A stretch of DNA of 64,000 nucleotides, from assembly GCA_027625915.1 (NCBI GenBank), contig JANTQA010000010.1, forward strand, positions 2,046,001 to 2,110,000, in the 5' to 3' direction. This stretch comes from Anaeramoeba flamelloides. Lineage: Eukaryota; Metamonada; Anaeramoebidae. Below are positions 1 to 11,300 of this stretch, piece after piece. Position 1 is the first letter of the stretch; each line of letters starts with the position of its first letter. The translations under genes were made by a program, and so were the position numbers. Below the pieces are notes generated by a model. The model did not search any database. It saw only the letters and a list, made by a program, of their open reading frames with translations, and was not told the origin of the DNA.

Positions 1-1576
1 ATTGGTAAATTGTACCCACTTCCCATAACAAGAAATTCTTTGGGATAGAGACTGACAAACCAAAAATTTAAAGAACCATTGGGCTACCCTTTAATATATT
101 TTCACATAAACTATTGTAAAAAATCCCTGACAAGTAAATAAATACTTTACATCATTTTTACTTGTTAATTTTTGGGGAAATTTACATCGTATCCTTTTTA
201 TAATGAAACGAATTTTTTAGGTAATTAGTAATAAACCTACCTAAAGTTAATTAAAGTGGAGGTGTCTATAGAAAAATAATTTAATTGCTTGATAACCTAA
301 GTAGATCTACCTATTTTGTAAAAAAAAAAAATAGAGTTTTCTAGGGATTTATTATGGATTTGTCCAATCATACTTTTTAATTCTTGTTTTTTGATAGATT
401 GAATAGTATTTTGAACTAGTGTAATTTAATCAATCAGCATTCTAATAAGTGAGTATAAAGTTATAATTTTCAGATTTTGATTCTTAAAAAATTGAAATTA
501 TTAATCAAGGACTTAATAATTTTCCTAATATTACCAATTAATAAAGATGTCTATAGGGATTATTTTCAGGTTCGGGATTTTTTCGAAACTATACCTTTTT
601 TTGTAGAGTACATTAAAAATAGGAAAATTGAAGTTTTGTCGTAAAAAGTTATTTTTTTTAAAAATAGCATAATTAATAAACTTCTTTTTCTGAAATGTAG
701 ATTTATTAGATGATTTTTTTTTTGGTTTTATACTTTATGTTCAATAACTCTTGTTTTCTGATCTATTTGTTATTTGTAAAATTTAAACATAGCCAGAATA
801 AATAATATTTGATTTTATTTGGCTAGTTAGTGTTTTATTTTTTAGAAAGTATTGTAATAATTATTTATTTTGTGTTTTCTCAAAAATACAAACCTTAAAT
901 TGAACACACACATCGAAAACCTTTCTCTTGAAAAATGACTTTTTGAAAAAATATGAAAAAATTTGCAAAACAGAATTACATAGTAAAATTGTTTTTGGTA
1001 CAATTTCCTTTTAATCTTATTGATAACTCTTTTTTTCACAAGAATTCCCTTTTGTTAAGAAATAAAACATCCAATAAAATATAAAATTCAAACGACCTTG
1101 CAAGCATAGAAGGGCCTCAAAACCTAAATTAAAAAAAAAAAACACAAAGCATTTGAAACCCTCACATATCAAGAACTACGTTTTAGGTGAAAATGGTGAT
1201 AAAAAATCTCTTGAAAGAGTTCCATAATCTCAGTTAAATTTATCCCTGTGAATTTCTTTAACAAAAAAATGGTAACTTTTCAAGATCCTTCCTAATATTT
1301 GCTTTTACAATTTCACAATTTCCATTTCAAACCGATAAACACAAAACAATTTCCCAAGATGTTCTAAATATTGTTTTTAATTACTTTTACATGTTTTAAG
1401 TATTTCAAAATTTCATCTTGTACTTGATAATCCCTTTTTAGTAATTTTTTTTTGTAAATTTCCAATAAAAAATTATTAGAAAATTTTTTTTTGTTTTGTT
1501 GGTGTGGTTTTTGACTTTGATTCGTTTATTTTTTTATTCAATTTATTGGGAATGAAAAGTCTTTTTGAGAAGTGAA
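1..1576. other. gene-poor AT-rich stretch, downstream flank of the C2 gene
   Basis: I see no convincing gene here. It holds A/T homopolymers and short chance reading frames, such as one at 842-1039 minus whose composition is only that of the AT-rich background. The first 60 bases contain a GGTAAATTGTACCCAC motif that recurs in related form near 31830 and, inverted, near 40540, so the left edge may be the end of a dispersed repeat. It follows the 3' end of the minus-strand C2 gene and should hold its 3' UTR. Confidence 0.6.
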
Positions 1577-2241
1577 TTAAAAAGAACACAAAAACGATAC
1601 ACCACTCTGTGTGGGAACGTAGTCTTTAAAATCCTAAAAATAACAATTATTTCAAAAACAACATTTAAAATTTTCGAAATATAATAAAACACAAAGACAC
1701 GGAATTGCTATTTTTGAATTCGAATACTCACTTCAAGAAGTAGTTCAATCTTATAGAGCTTCTGAGAATTTTATAAGTGCATTTTGGTGAAAATGGCAAC
1801 GAGGAAATTAGAAATTTTTTTTTTCTTTTTTAAAGGCGAAGTTACGAACGAATCAAATTTGAGAAAGAAAACAAAAGATAAAAAAAAAAAAATGGTTAAT
1901 CTTACAACTTTTGAGTTTAATTTTAAATCAGCATCATAGCCATCAACACCTGAAACAACAATGTCAGCAAGAGAGCAAGTGTATTTACCAATTAATTCTG
2001 ATTTTTTTTTGTCTTTGTCAAAGACTTTGAATGTTATTGTTTGGTGTGTTTCAAAATAGAAATTGACTCTGGTTGGGGTTGTAAAAATAGGGTTTTTATT
2101 GTTTTTTAAAACTTCTGTCGATCCAATATGTTCAGAGTCAATATAAATTTCAATATAAGGATCACTTTCTCCAATAAAGCTAAGACTTTTTAAATTCTCA
2201 CACCGATATCTTAGGAGCACACACTGGGAATTTTCTGACAT
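1577..2241 (-). CDS. small C2-domain protein, copine-like
   Basis: Proposed exons are 2241-1906, 1761-1732 and 1633-1577, all joined in phase 0, giving about 140 residues. Exon 1 (112 codons) is a C2 domain. It has an SDPYIEIYI core, the GSTEVLKNNKNPIF segment typical of copine C2A domains, an FYFE strand and a FKVFDKD calcium-loop strand. Such domains bind phospholipids, usually with calcium; aspartates are present in both loop positions. The donor after KLNSKV is GTAAGA. The next exons are inferred: a 30-base exon between a CAG acceptor and a GTGAGT donor, then a 19-codon exon ending in TAA. Exon 1 may also join exon 3 directly, in frame. A normal copine has two C2 domains and a vWA domain. 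Neither the second C2 nor the vWA domain is visible here, so this is either a stand-alone C2 protein or a reduced copine. Exon 1 is firm; the rest is tentative. Confidence 0.62.
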
Positions 2242-2591
2242 TTAAATTTTATGAAAAAAGATGCAGATTAAAAGGGTAAAAAATGGTTTACATGATGAAA
2301 TTTCCCTTTTTTCTTTAAATCATTTATTTGAAGAATTAATGCCTTTCGAATTTTTCTTGTTAACCTAGAATTAACTCATGTCCTGTAAAGAATAATTGGA
2401 AAGAGTTGCTCATATTTTGTTCATAAAGTTCAATTTTTTTTTTTCGACATGTTAGAGAAGAATTGAAGAGACAAGGATTCAATTTAACTTTAAACAGAAA
2501 TTGAAGATTTAACTTTTCAAATAAATGATCATTTTTTCTTTCAGAAATTTTTTATTATTGATTTTCATAAATTAAGATCTGATCTTTTTAC

Positions 2592-2762
2592 TACTGGTAT
2601 TTGAATTCTAAATGGGAAAGAATTTTCACTTCATTTTCCATATTTTTTTTTTATAAATACAGTTCTCAAAGAAATTAGGTTACAATTTGGGTCTCTTCTC
2701 TTAAAAAAGAGAAATTGAAAATGAAGTGAAAAAAAATCCTATTTAAAAGTAAAATACCAGTA
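2592..2762. mobile_element. 171-bp TIR element (family B, copy 1)
   Basis: Imperfect terminal inverted repeats start TACTGGTATTTGAATTCTAA on the left and read TACTGGTA inwards from the right. Subterminal TTTTCACTTC and GAAGTGAAAA are also inverted. Related copies lie at 13148-13323 and 20439-20609. There is no coding capacity. The size and the terminal TA fit a miniature TA-targeting DNA transposon (MITE). Confidence 0.7.
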
Positions 2763-3868
2763 TGTAATTTTTTTCCTAAATCGATTAACATCAACTAAGA
2801 AGTGACAAAAAATCAAAGTATTTTTCTATTAGGCGGAAATACTATTTGTTCTAGACACTTCAAATGTCTCTAAAAAATCTATCTAAAATATTATTGCATA
2901 ATAATTTTTTAAAGTCTTTATTTTAAAAAAAAAAAAAAAATTTTCATTTGAGAAAAATTTTTTTTAATTACTTTTCAAACCTTAAAAAAGAAACTCGATA
3001 TAATAGTATTCCAATATTCTAAAATTCATATTTAGAAAATTCAATTTTTACTTTTTTTAATGTTTACAATATCAAAGATTAACTCAATAATTATTCATCA
3101 TATAAATCACAAGATTATTTATTACTTTTCTTATAAACTGTAATTGTAACATCAAGATATTTTCAATAATTGGTCAAAAACATTTATTTTTTAATTATTT
3201 TATTTTGGTAAAAAAATTGAATTTTTTAGCTATTAATCTTGATTTCACTACAAATTTAAGATAGACTTTTTGCAACTTTGAAGTCTGAAAATTAATGACC
3301 CAGTCTTTTAAATTGTGGTGAAATTCAGATTTATATTTTTCTGAAGAATTGTTTATAATAAAGTCATTTAAAAAATGCCAAGTCTTATTTTCTAACAAGA
3401 TTTTTAAACAAAAATCAATAAACAATAAAATTCCTTTCTTCAAAAGCAATATTTTTTAAAAAATTCCTTTTTTGAGATCGTTATTGATAATTCAATACCA
3501 TAAAAAGGGTAAAAAAATGTATATTGTTTAAAACATTAATATTAAATTAATATCAAGAATTCAAATCAAAAGTTTTATATTTAATAGAAATCGAAGGCTA
3601 AATTCGAAAAAAAAAAAAAAATGATAAAGAATTTTTAAAAAAAAAAAAAGATTAAATCCTAAATGACAAAAACTAATGTATTTTGACTCAATTAACTCTT
3701 TAAAATTGTATCCCTGAAAAAAAAAATGAAAATACTTTAAAATACAATATATTCGAATTTTTTCAGCATGCTTAAAATGATTCAATATAAACTTTTTATA
3801 TTATTTATTTTACAAAATTTTTCTTTAATATTCCTTATTATCTATTTTAATCAGAAATTATTTTCATT

Positions 3869-4401
3869 TAAACTAGATTCCAAAAATTTGGACACAGTTT
3901 AAACTGTGAAAAGAACAACATTATCGCACTTTAAATTCAATTTGGAAAAAAGTTTGATTTTACAAACTATTTCATTTTTTGTCTTTTTTGTTTTATTTTC
4001 CTTTCCATTTTTCCAATTATGTAATCTGTTTCCTTAGATCTGAATTTTTTTTAGATGGTTGATAGAAGGTTATGATGAGTTTGTTAAAATGGGAAAATAA
4101 CATACAATTTGTAGATGGTATCTTATCATTTGTTCGATCAACAATTGTTGGTGAAATTTCTACAAATTTACCAATATATTTTTTGTTCCACTCGTTTCAC
4201 TATTTTGGACACACCGGTTTTTATTTTCGAGTTTTATATTTTTTTCTTTTATTTGGATTAAAATGATTACTTATTAAAATATTAATATTGGGTTAACTTA
4301 AATGTTGTTTTATATTAGGTTTATAAAAATACAATAAATTGGTTTTTTTTTTGCCTATTTTTGATTTTGGGTATGTGTCCAAATTTTTGGAATGGGGTTT
4401 A
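3869..4401. mobile_element. Tc1/mariner-like non-autonomous element, copy 1
   Basis: This 533-bp unit begins and ends in TA. Its inverted ends carry the motif CCAAAAATTTGGACACA and its complement TGTGTCCAAATTTTTGG. The minus strand of the interior still reads GKFVEISPTIVDR, which looks like part of a helix-turn-helix segment as in Tc1/mariner transposases. The element is therefore best explained as an internal-deletion derivative that kept a piece of the DNA-binding region. Three more copies lie at 21951-22495, 24137-24683 and 27437-27972. The open frame at 4072-4266 falls inside it and is not a gene. Confidence 0.78.
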
Positions 4402-5302
4402 TTTTCAAGAACAAAATACTTATAATTTTTTTCTATAAATTATAATAATCCAATATTTTTTTTTTTTTTTTTATGATTACAAAAAAATAATAAAAAAAGA
4501 GAAAGTCTGGTGAAAAAAATAAAAACAATTTTTAAATGATAAGAATCATTTACAACAATCTAAAACTCAGGAATTTTGAATCGAAAAATTCATTTAGAGT
4601 CTTTTAAATTTTAAGTTGTAAATAAATTCTTTCCAAAAAAATTCATTTCATAAAAAAAAAAAAAAAAAAGGAAAGGTATAATAATTCACATCTTCTTCTT
4701 ATTCAATTTGTTAAAATTTAATGCTTACAAAATCATTTTGCTTTTAAAAAACAATTACTAAGAGTATTAGAGAGAAGAATTTTTTTTAAGATTTAGAAAC
4801 ATTTAAGTGGTTTTTTTTTCCTTTCATAAGAAAACTAAATCCAAAAAATGAGCATGTCAACTATTTAGACGGCAGCCTTTATCATTTAGATTGTGCTTAA
4901 AAAAATTCCAAAATTATCCATTTTCTGGTATTTTTAATATTTTTTTCAGAAATCCGATTGAAAGGTGTTTAAACGTTGAATTTAAAATTTAAAATTTAAA
5001 ATTTAAAAAAAAAATAATTTAAATACTTTTAAAAAAATAAAAAATAAAGAGAAAATCAAAAAAAAAATTGTTATTTATTAAATGTGAAAGTTTCTTTTTG
5101 ACTTATTGGATGCTATCGAATATTTAAATGTAATTCATATTTTTATTTATTTAATAATATAGATATATTATAATTTGATTGAAAAAAAAAAACAAGATGA
5201 TTATTTCAGAATAAAAATAAATATATATCTAAAATAAATATGAATAGTATTAAAAAAAAAATAAAAATAAATAAATAAATAAATGATATATTATAATTGA
5301 AA

Positions 5303-8300
5303 TTATAATTTATTTTGGTCTTCCTTTTGGTACATTGGCCTTAAATTTATTCTTTTTTCTTGCATTTTTGACCAATCTGCCTTTTTTGGAATAGCAACTT
5401 CTTCGCTTAATTCGAACACTTCTACGACTGCTTCTGAATCGCCTGTAACGATTTTCCTACCGTCTTGGGACCATCTACATTTATTTATAGCTGACTCTGA
5501 AGCCTTGATTTTGACGAGTGGTTCTTCGTTGTCACGATTGAAATCCCAAACAAACAATTCTCCGCCACCATTTACTGATGAGAATAAGGAAGGATGTATT
5601 GGAGACCATTTGACATCATAAACATATTCATTTGATTCCTCAAAGGTTAATAATGGAGATTTTGAACTCTTAGACCATAGGTTTATCTTCCAATCAAATG
5701 AAGAAGTTAAATAGAGATCACTGAAATTGATATCTCCCTTTGAACGATGGAAATCTATTCCTGTGATTGGACCGTTATGTCCTTTATATTCGTTATTTAT
5801 TCCAACTTTGATTCCGTGGCGGAGGACTGAGTAAATTGATCCATTTTCACAACCAATAAAGAAAGACGCAATTTCATTTTCTGGGAAAACCATTGTGGTT
5901 GGGGATACTGCGTTTTGGGATTTTTGCGAAAGATCAATATTTTCAGTTGGCGTAGTTAACATATCAAGTGACCATGTACATACATGTCCATCGTTACTGA
6001 CAGAAACCAGAGAATGGGCATTTTCAGAACCAACAATCGACATCCCATAAATTGGATGTGTATGAGCTATTTTGGAAAATATTTAATATAAAAACATGAA
6101 AAGACATTTTTTTTAAAAAATGGTTTTAAAAAAATTTTGATAATAAAAGTTAAAAGATTTGAAAAAGACATTTTGGTTGATTTATTTATTTTATTTTTCG
6201 AGGAATACATTAATAAAATGAAGTTCTGATTAAGAGAAATATCTAAATTCAAAATTTTCAAGAATTAATTTATAACTTTAATCGCACCAATAAGACAACG
6301 AGTACCTTTAGTTTTCTTTTATTAGTAAAAAGAAAAGACGAGAACAAATTGATTTTATTCTTTTCTTTTAGATTGCTGGGTTAGATAACCTTTAAGTTCT
6401 ATTGGGGTTCTTCTGAAAATTGTTATATGTTTTATTATCGGAATAATAATCAAAAAAAAAAAAAAAAAAACTGAAACAAAAGACTGATTTTTTTTCTTTT
6501 CTATAAAATTGAAGTTGAAGTTTTTTTAATTAAAAATTTGAAAAGAAAAAAATCATCTAGAAATTTTCTTCAGTTTATTTTAAATCAAAAAAAAATAAGT
6601 GAATAAACTTTAAAGTAAAGTTAAATCTAACTTTTTCTAATTAATCATCAAATTTTTTTTTTTTTTTATTTTTTTTGCTTTATTTTGAAGTTTTTTTTAC
6701 TTGTTTCTTTGTTGGATATTTTATTTCTTTAACACTAACTGTTTCATATAAAATGAAAAATAAAATAAAAGTATTATTATTGAGGATTTTTTATGGCTAC
6801 AAATTATCATCTTAAATTTATCAAGAAAATTCGAAAAATTTTTGGAAATAATTCAAAGATCATGAAAATTGTTGCAAGATTTGCGTTCAATTTCCATTTG
6901 TTCAAATTTTTTTAACTTTATTTTGAATAAAGAATTTTATTGTTTTCAATGAAAAGTTACAATTGTATAAAAATTTGATTTTTGAAGTGTTCTTTGATAT
7001 GAAATGTTTTGAAAATAGAGTAAGTCATATTTTGAAAAATGGAAATTTAGCAAGAAAATTTTTAACTTTTTTTGAAATAATGCTAAAATCATGTCTAAAA
7101 GTAGATAGAATAATATTTTTTAATTCAAAATAAATTAAAGCGAAGTGGATTTTAAATATGATATTACTTGTTAATTGTAAAACATATATTTATTTATTAA
7201 TATCAAACAAGTCAACAAATAAGTTTTATTAAATTAAAAATATTATCACTTTTTTTTTTTTTTTTTTTTTTTTTGTCGTCTTTTAAGATCTACAAATAAA
7301 ATTTTATTTTTCTTTGAAAACAAATAAGATTAGTTTGAATATTAAATTCTAAAATAATAAAAATTAAATAAAAAAAAGAAATAATAAAAAAGAAAATTTT
7401 TTACCTTTGGAAGAATGAGAAGAACGCATAACAGGTGTACCCTTTTTCCTTGAATCCCAAACAAGAATTTTTCCAGAATATGTACCACCAATAACAATTG
7501 ATGGATGAAATGTTGAAAAAATTGATGATGTAATTTGTGATTGAGAAGTGAAGACAAACTCTGGTCTAGATTTTGAGGCAAGAGACCATAATAAAACCAC
7601 ACCTTCTGGTTCTCTTGACATTTCCCATTCTCTTTTTGAATAGGAAGCCAACATTAATTCAGGATGCTATTAAATTCAAAAAAAAAAAAAAAAGACAAGT
7701 AAGAAAGAACGAAAAAAAGAAAGAAAAGAAAAGATTATTATTGATTAATAAAAATTAAATTGTTAATTCTTTTAATTATTTTTTTTTCAATTTTGGATTA
7801 AAAAAAATCGTATTCAAAATTAAATAATTTTTTAAAAATATAAAGTTTGGTTTAAAATCTGTTTACTTTTTTATTCAAAATTTATTAATTTTTGGAGAAA
7901 ATTTTAAATTTGTTTAAAGTATATATTTTTATTTATTTATTTTTTTAATATCTCTTTATTTTGAGCTTCTTGAGATATTTTTCAGAGTGAATTTTATTTT
8001 TATTTTTATTCCTTTGGTCAATTAATCTTTTTTTTTTCTTTAATTGATGAATAAAAGAAATAAAGAGATGGAAGTTTCTTGGAATGATTATTCTTTTTCA
8101 AATTTGATCATTTGTTATTTTAAGATGATAATTGATTAAGTTTATTTTCTGCAAAAAAAAAATAAACTTAATCGATTGATTATCTTTATCTGTTTATATC
8201 TACCTTTGATATATTAAGATAAAAAATTTTTTAGAGAAGAATTTGCTGTTTCTCGAAAAATAGAATTCTATTTTTTACCCTCTTTAAAAGATAAATTTTC

Positions 8301-11300
8301 TCTAATTCTTTTTATAAAACAATTAATAGACATATTTCAAGATTTGGGTTTTGCCTTCCTCATATTAACTTATTTTAGTTTTTAAACAATTTCAAATTTT
8401 TAAAGTAAATCATGGTTTTCAAAAAGGGTTGTTTAAAAAAGTTATTAATGAAATAATTAAGATTAATTTTTAAATTTTTGACAAAAAAAGAAATATTTTT
8501 ATAATTTCGAGAATTTTTTATAAAATGAAATGTTTAAAAGTTAAAGTTAACTTTGAATTTCATAGGGATATCTTTTTGAGAATAAATTTTCCTTTTTAAA
8601 AATAATTTACAAAATGATGGTAACTTTTTTTTCCTCTATTTGCCAAAGTCTTTTTATAATTAGATTATTTTTGAAGGCAAAAAAAAAAATCAAAACTTTA
8701 TAAAAATAAAATAATTAATTTAATAACCAATGAATGTTGGTTTTGAGTCAATAATAATGTGTAGTTGTAGACAATTTGCGTACATTTTTTTAGGAAAAAT
8801 TATTTTTCAGAATTTAGATTCAATTTGGAAATTAAATTAATTTATCAAGAGTTAAACAATTTATCGAGTATGTTTAAAAGTTTTGAAATTTTTGATCATT
8901 GAAAAATTAGTTTCTGTGATTTTCAAAATTACTAAAATTTTACAGAAGAAAGGTAAAATACTATTTGATAATTTTAATTAAAATTGATAAACTTAACAAC
9001 ATTTTTCAATCCCAAAAAGAGTTTAGAAATAGTTTTCTAATTAAATGAACTTTTAATATTTTTGAAAAATACTATCAAATAAATGTAATTTTTAAAAAGT
9101 TTAGTGGTTTTTTATTGCTAAATTTTACATCCAGAACAATTTACGCACTTTTTCCAAATAAATTTTACTTTTTTGGTTTTTAAAAACAAATTTGAATGCA
9201 TTAAAGAGTCTTTATCAAAATGTTGGTTTTTTTTGATCTTTTAAGAATAAACAAGAAAATTACAATTTACTTTTCCAGATTTAATGGATTTTTCATGAAA
9301 CTAGAAAAATGTTTGTATAATTGTTTGAAAATTGACTCTTTGATCTAAAATTCAAAGAGTTATTGTTTAAAATAATTTTGTTAAAAAACGTAAATATTAC
9401 ATTTTTTGAACATTTTTGAGAAAATCTTTTTTTTTTTTTGACTTTTTCTCAAATTCAAGAATAAATAATAGCCCAATAAAAACAAATTATGAATGGAAAC
9501 AAACCAAAACTGAAAAATATAAACAAAAATTGGATATCTTAGTAAAATAAATTATTTAATACTGTTGATTATACAACATCAAATATGGAATTTGTTGATA
9601 AGGACACACAAATTTCTAAATGCTTGCCTTTTTAAAAGATAACCATTTTAACTCGTCAGGGATGTGCTTTTTGTATTTTTTCTATAAAAATGTTAATTCC
9701 TAACACAAAAAGATAGTTTATGGATCGGTGATTAAGCAAATAATCACTAATGTACATTTTTTGTTTGAATTAGTCAAAACAATTAAGTTCTGTGAACGGA
9801 AATGATATTAATAGTAAACAGATCGGTACATCGCAATAACCCAAAATAAGACTTTATTATTATTGTTGGAAATATTTCAAAAGAAATCCAGGCACTTCAT
9901 TTCATTGATTATACGATAAATATGATGCTCATTAACACAAACTGTTTTGATCTTATGTTTGTTTTCTGAAAAACCAATTTTTTTATTTAAAAAAAGAAAT
10001 TGGAAAAAAATTTTTTCTTTTTTTATTTGTACTTTTTTTCTTTGTTCTAGTTCCTCAACATGTTTATTAGAGGTTATATAGTCGACAAATGGTAATATTT
10101 TTTCAAATTGTAGTAAAAGGAATTTTTTCCAAAAGGTGTCAATTGTGTCCAGAATGACATACCACGTAATTATATTCCAACTAACCTACTAAAATTATAT
10201 TTTGTTTATTCTATATAATTTCAACATTAAATTAAAATGTATTTTTTTATTTGTTTGTCATTTCTTTTATATGGATGACAATAGTTTTAAATTTAATATT
10301 GATAACATTATTTTATTCTAAGAAACAAAAAAAAATTGAAAATCAAATGATCAGTCATTTAGAATTTTTTGTTTTTTGAAACAAGAATTTTCGAATCAAA
10401 TAGGTAATTTTGAGTTCTATTTTCAGATCCCAATTTTTGGATTATTTCATGAGACGAATTGAGTTGATAAATTGTTTGTTTGTTTGTTTGTTTTCAAAAA
10501 GAACACTTTTCCATTATATTGTACATTCACTTAATTGTTTTAAGAATAAATGTTTTAGAAATTCCAGTTTTGCTTATTGATTTTTTTTCAAATCTTCTCA
10601 TTTTCAACATTAAGATCTCTTGAAAAAATAGAAGTAGATAGATTGATGTTCTTAGGCGTGTTCAGTTTTTTTTTTTTTTTTTTTTTTAACGAGTACAACA
10701 AACACAAGACTTTTCATCTTTAACATTCATTTTTAAACGGTTTTTATTGTTGTAAGGGATTTTTTTTTTTTAATTAAAACAAATTATATTAAAAAAAATG
10801 GTTTTCAAATAACTTTAAAAATTCGCATTATTCTTGTTTACTTTTTACAAAGTTCAACTTTTAATCTTGAACTAAAATAAAGAATTATTGGTTAATTTCA
10901 CACCATTTCTCTCAGAAAATATATTTTTTTACTTTTTAAAAAATGGGTTTCTTATTGCCGAAACTATGAATATTTTGAATACTTTGTAAAGATTAATTAC
11001 GATATTTTAAAATAATTTGTTAACAATTAAGATCCAAACTATTTTATTTGATTTTTCTCTATTCTTTTAAATCTTGGAAAACCTATGCACTTGGTAGCCC
11101 TTGGCGGTACTTGAAGGTACTTCCCATTAATTCTAAATTTTTGTTTGAATATTTCAATAAAGAATTGTATTTTCTTTGATCCTTGACCAATGATAAGACA
11201 AATAGTGGTTCTGTATTTTGAATCATATATGGTATTGACATTATTCTTTATTTTTTTTGTTTCTTTGGATTAATTCTTTAATCCAAATTATTCGATTTTC

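Larger units (their letters stand above)
2242..5302. other. intergenic, with two transposon-derived repeats
   Basis: Between the 5' end of the C2 gene and the 3' end of the dynein gene. It contains one copy of the 171-176-bp TIR family (2592-2762) and one copy of the 0.54-kb Tc1/mariner-like family (3869-4401). The rest is A/T-rich sequence; no further gene was recognised. Confidence 0.6.

Noticed and set aside
842-1039. 65-codon minus-strand frame
   Set aside because: Composition is only that of AT-rich noncoding DNA (K/F/N/Y), with no domain and no neighbouring exon.
4072-4266. 64-codon plus-strand frame
   Set aside because: Lies wholly inside the Tc1/mariner-like element at 3869-4401; the opposite strand carries the transposase-like remnant.
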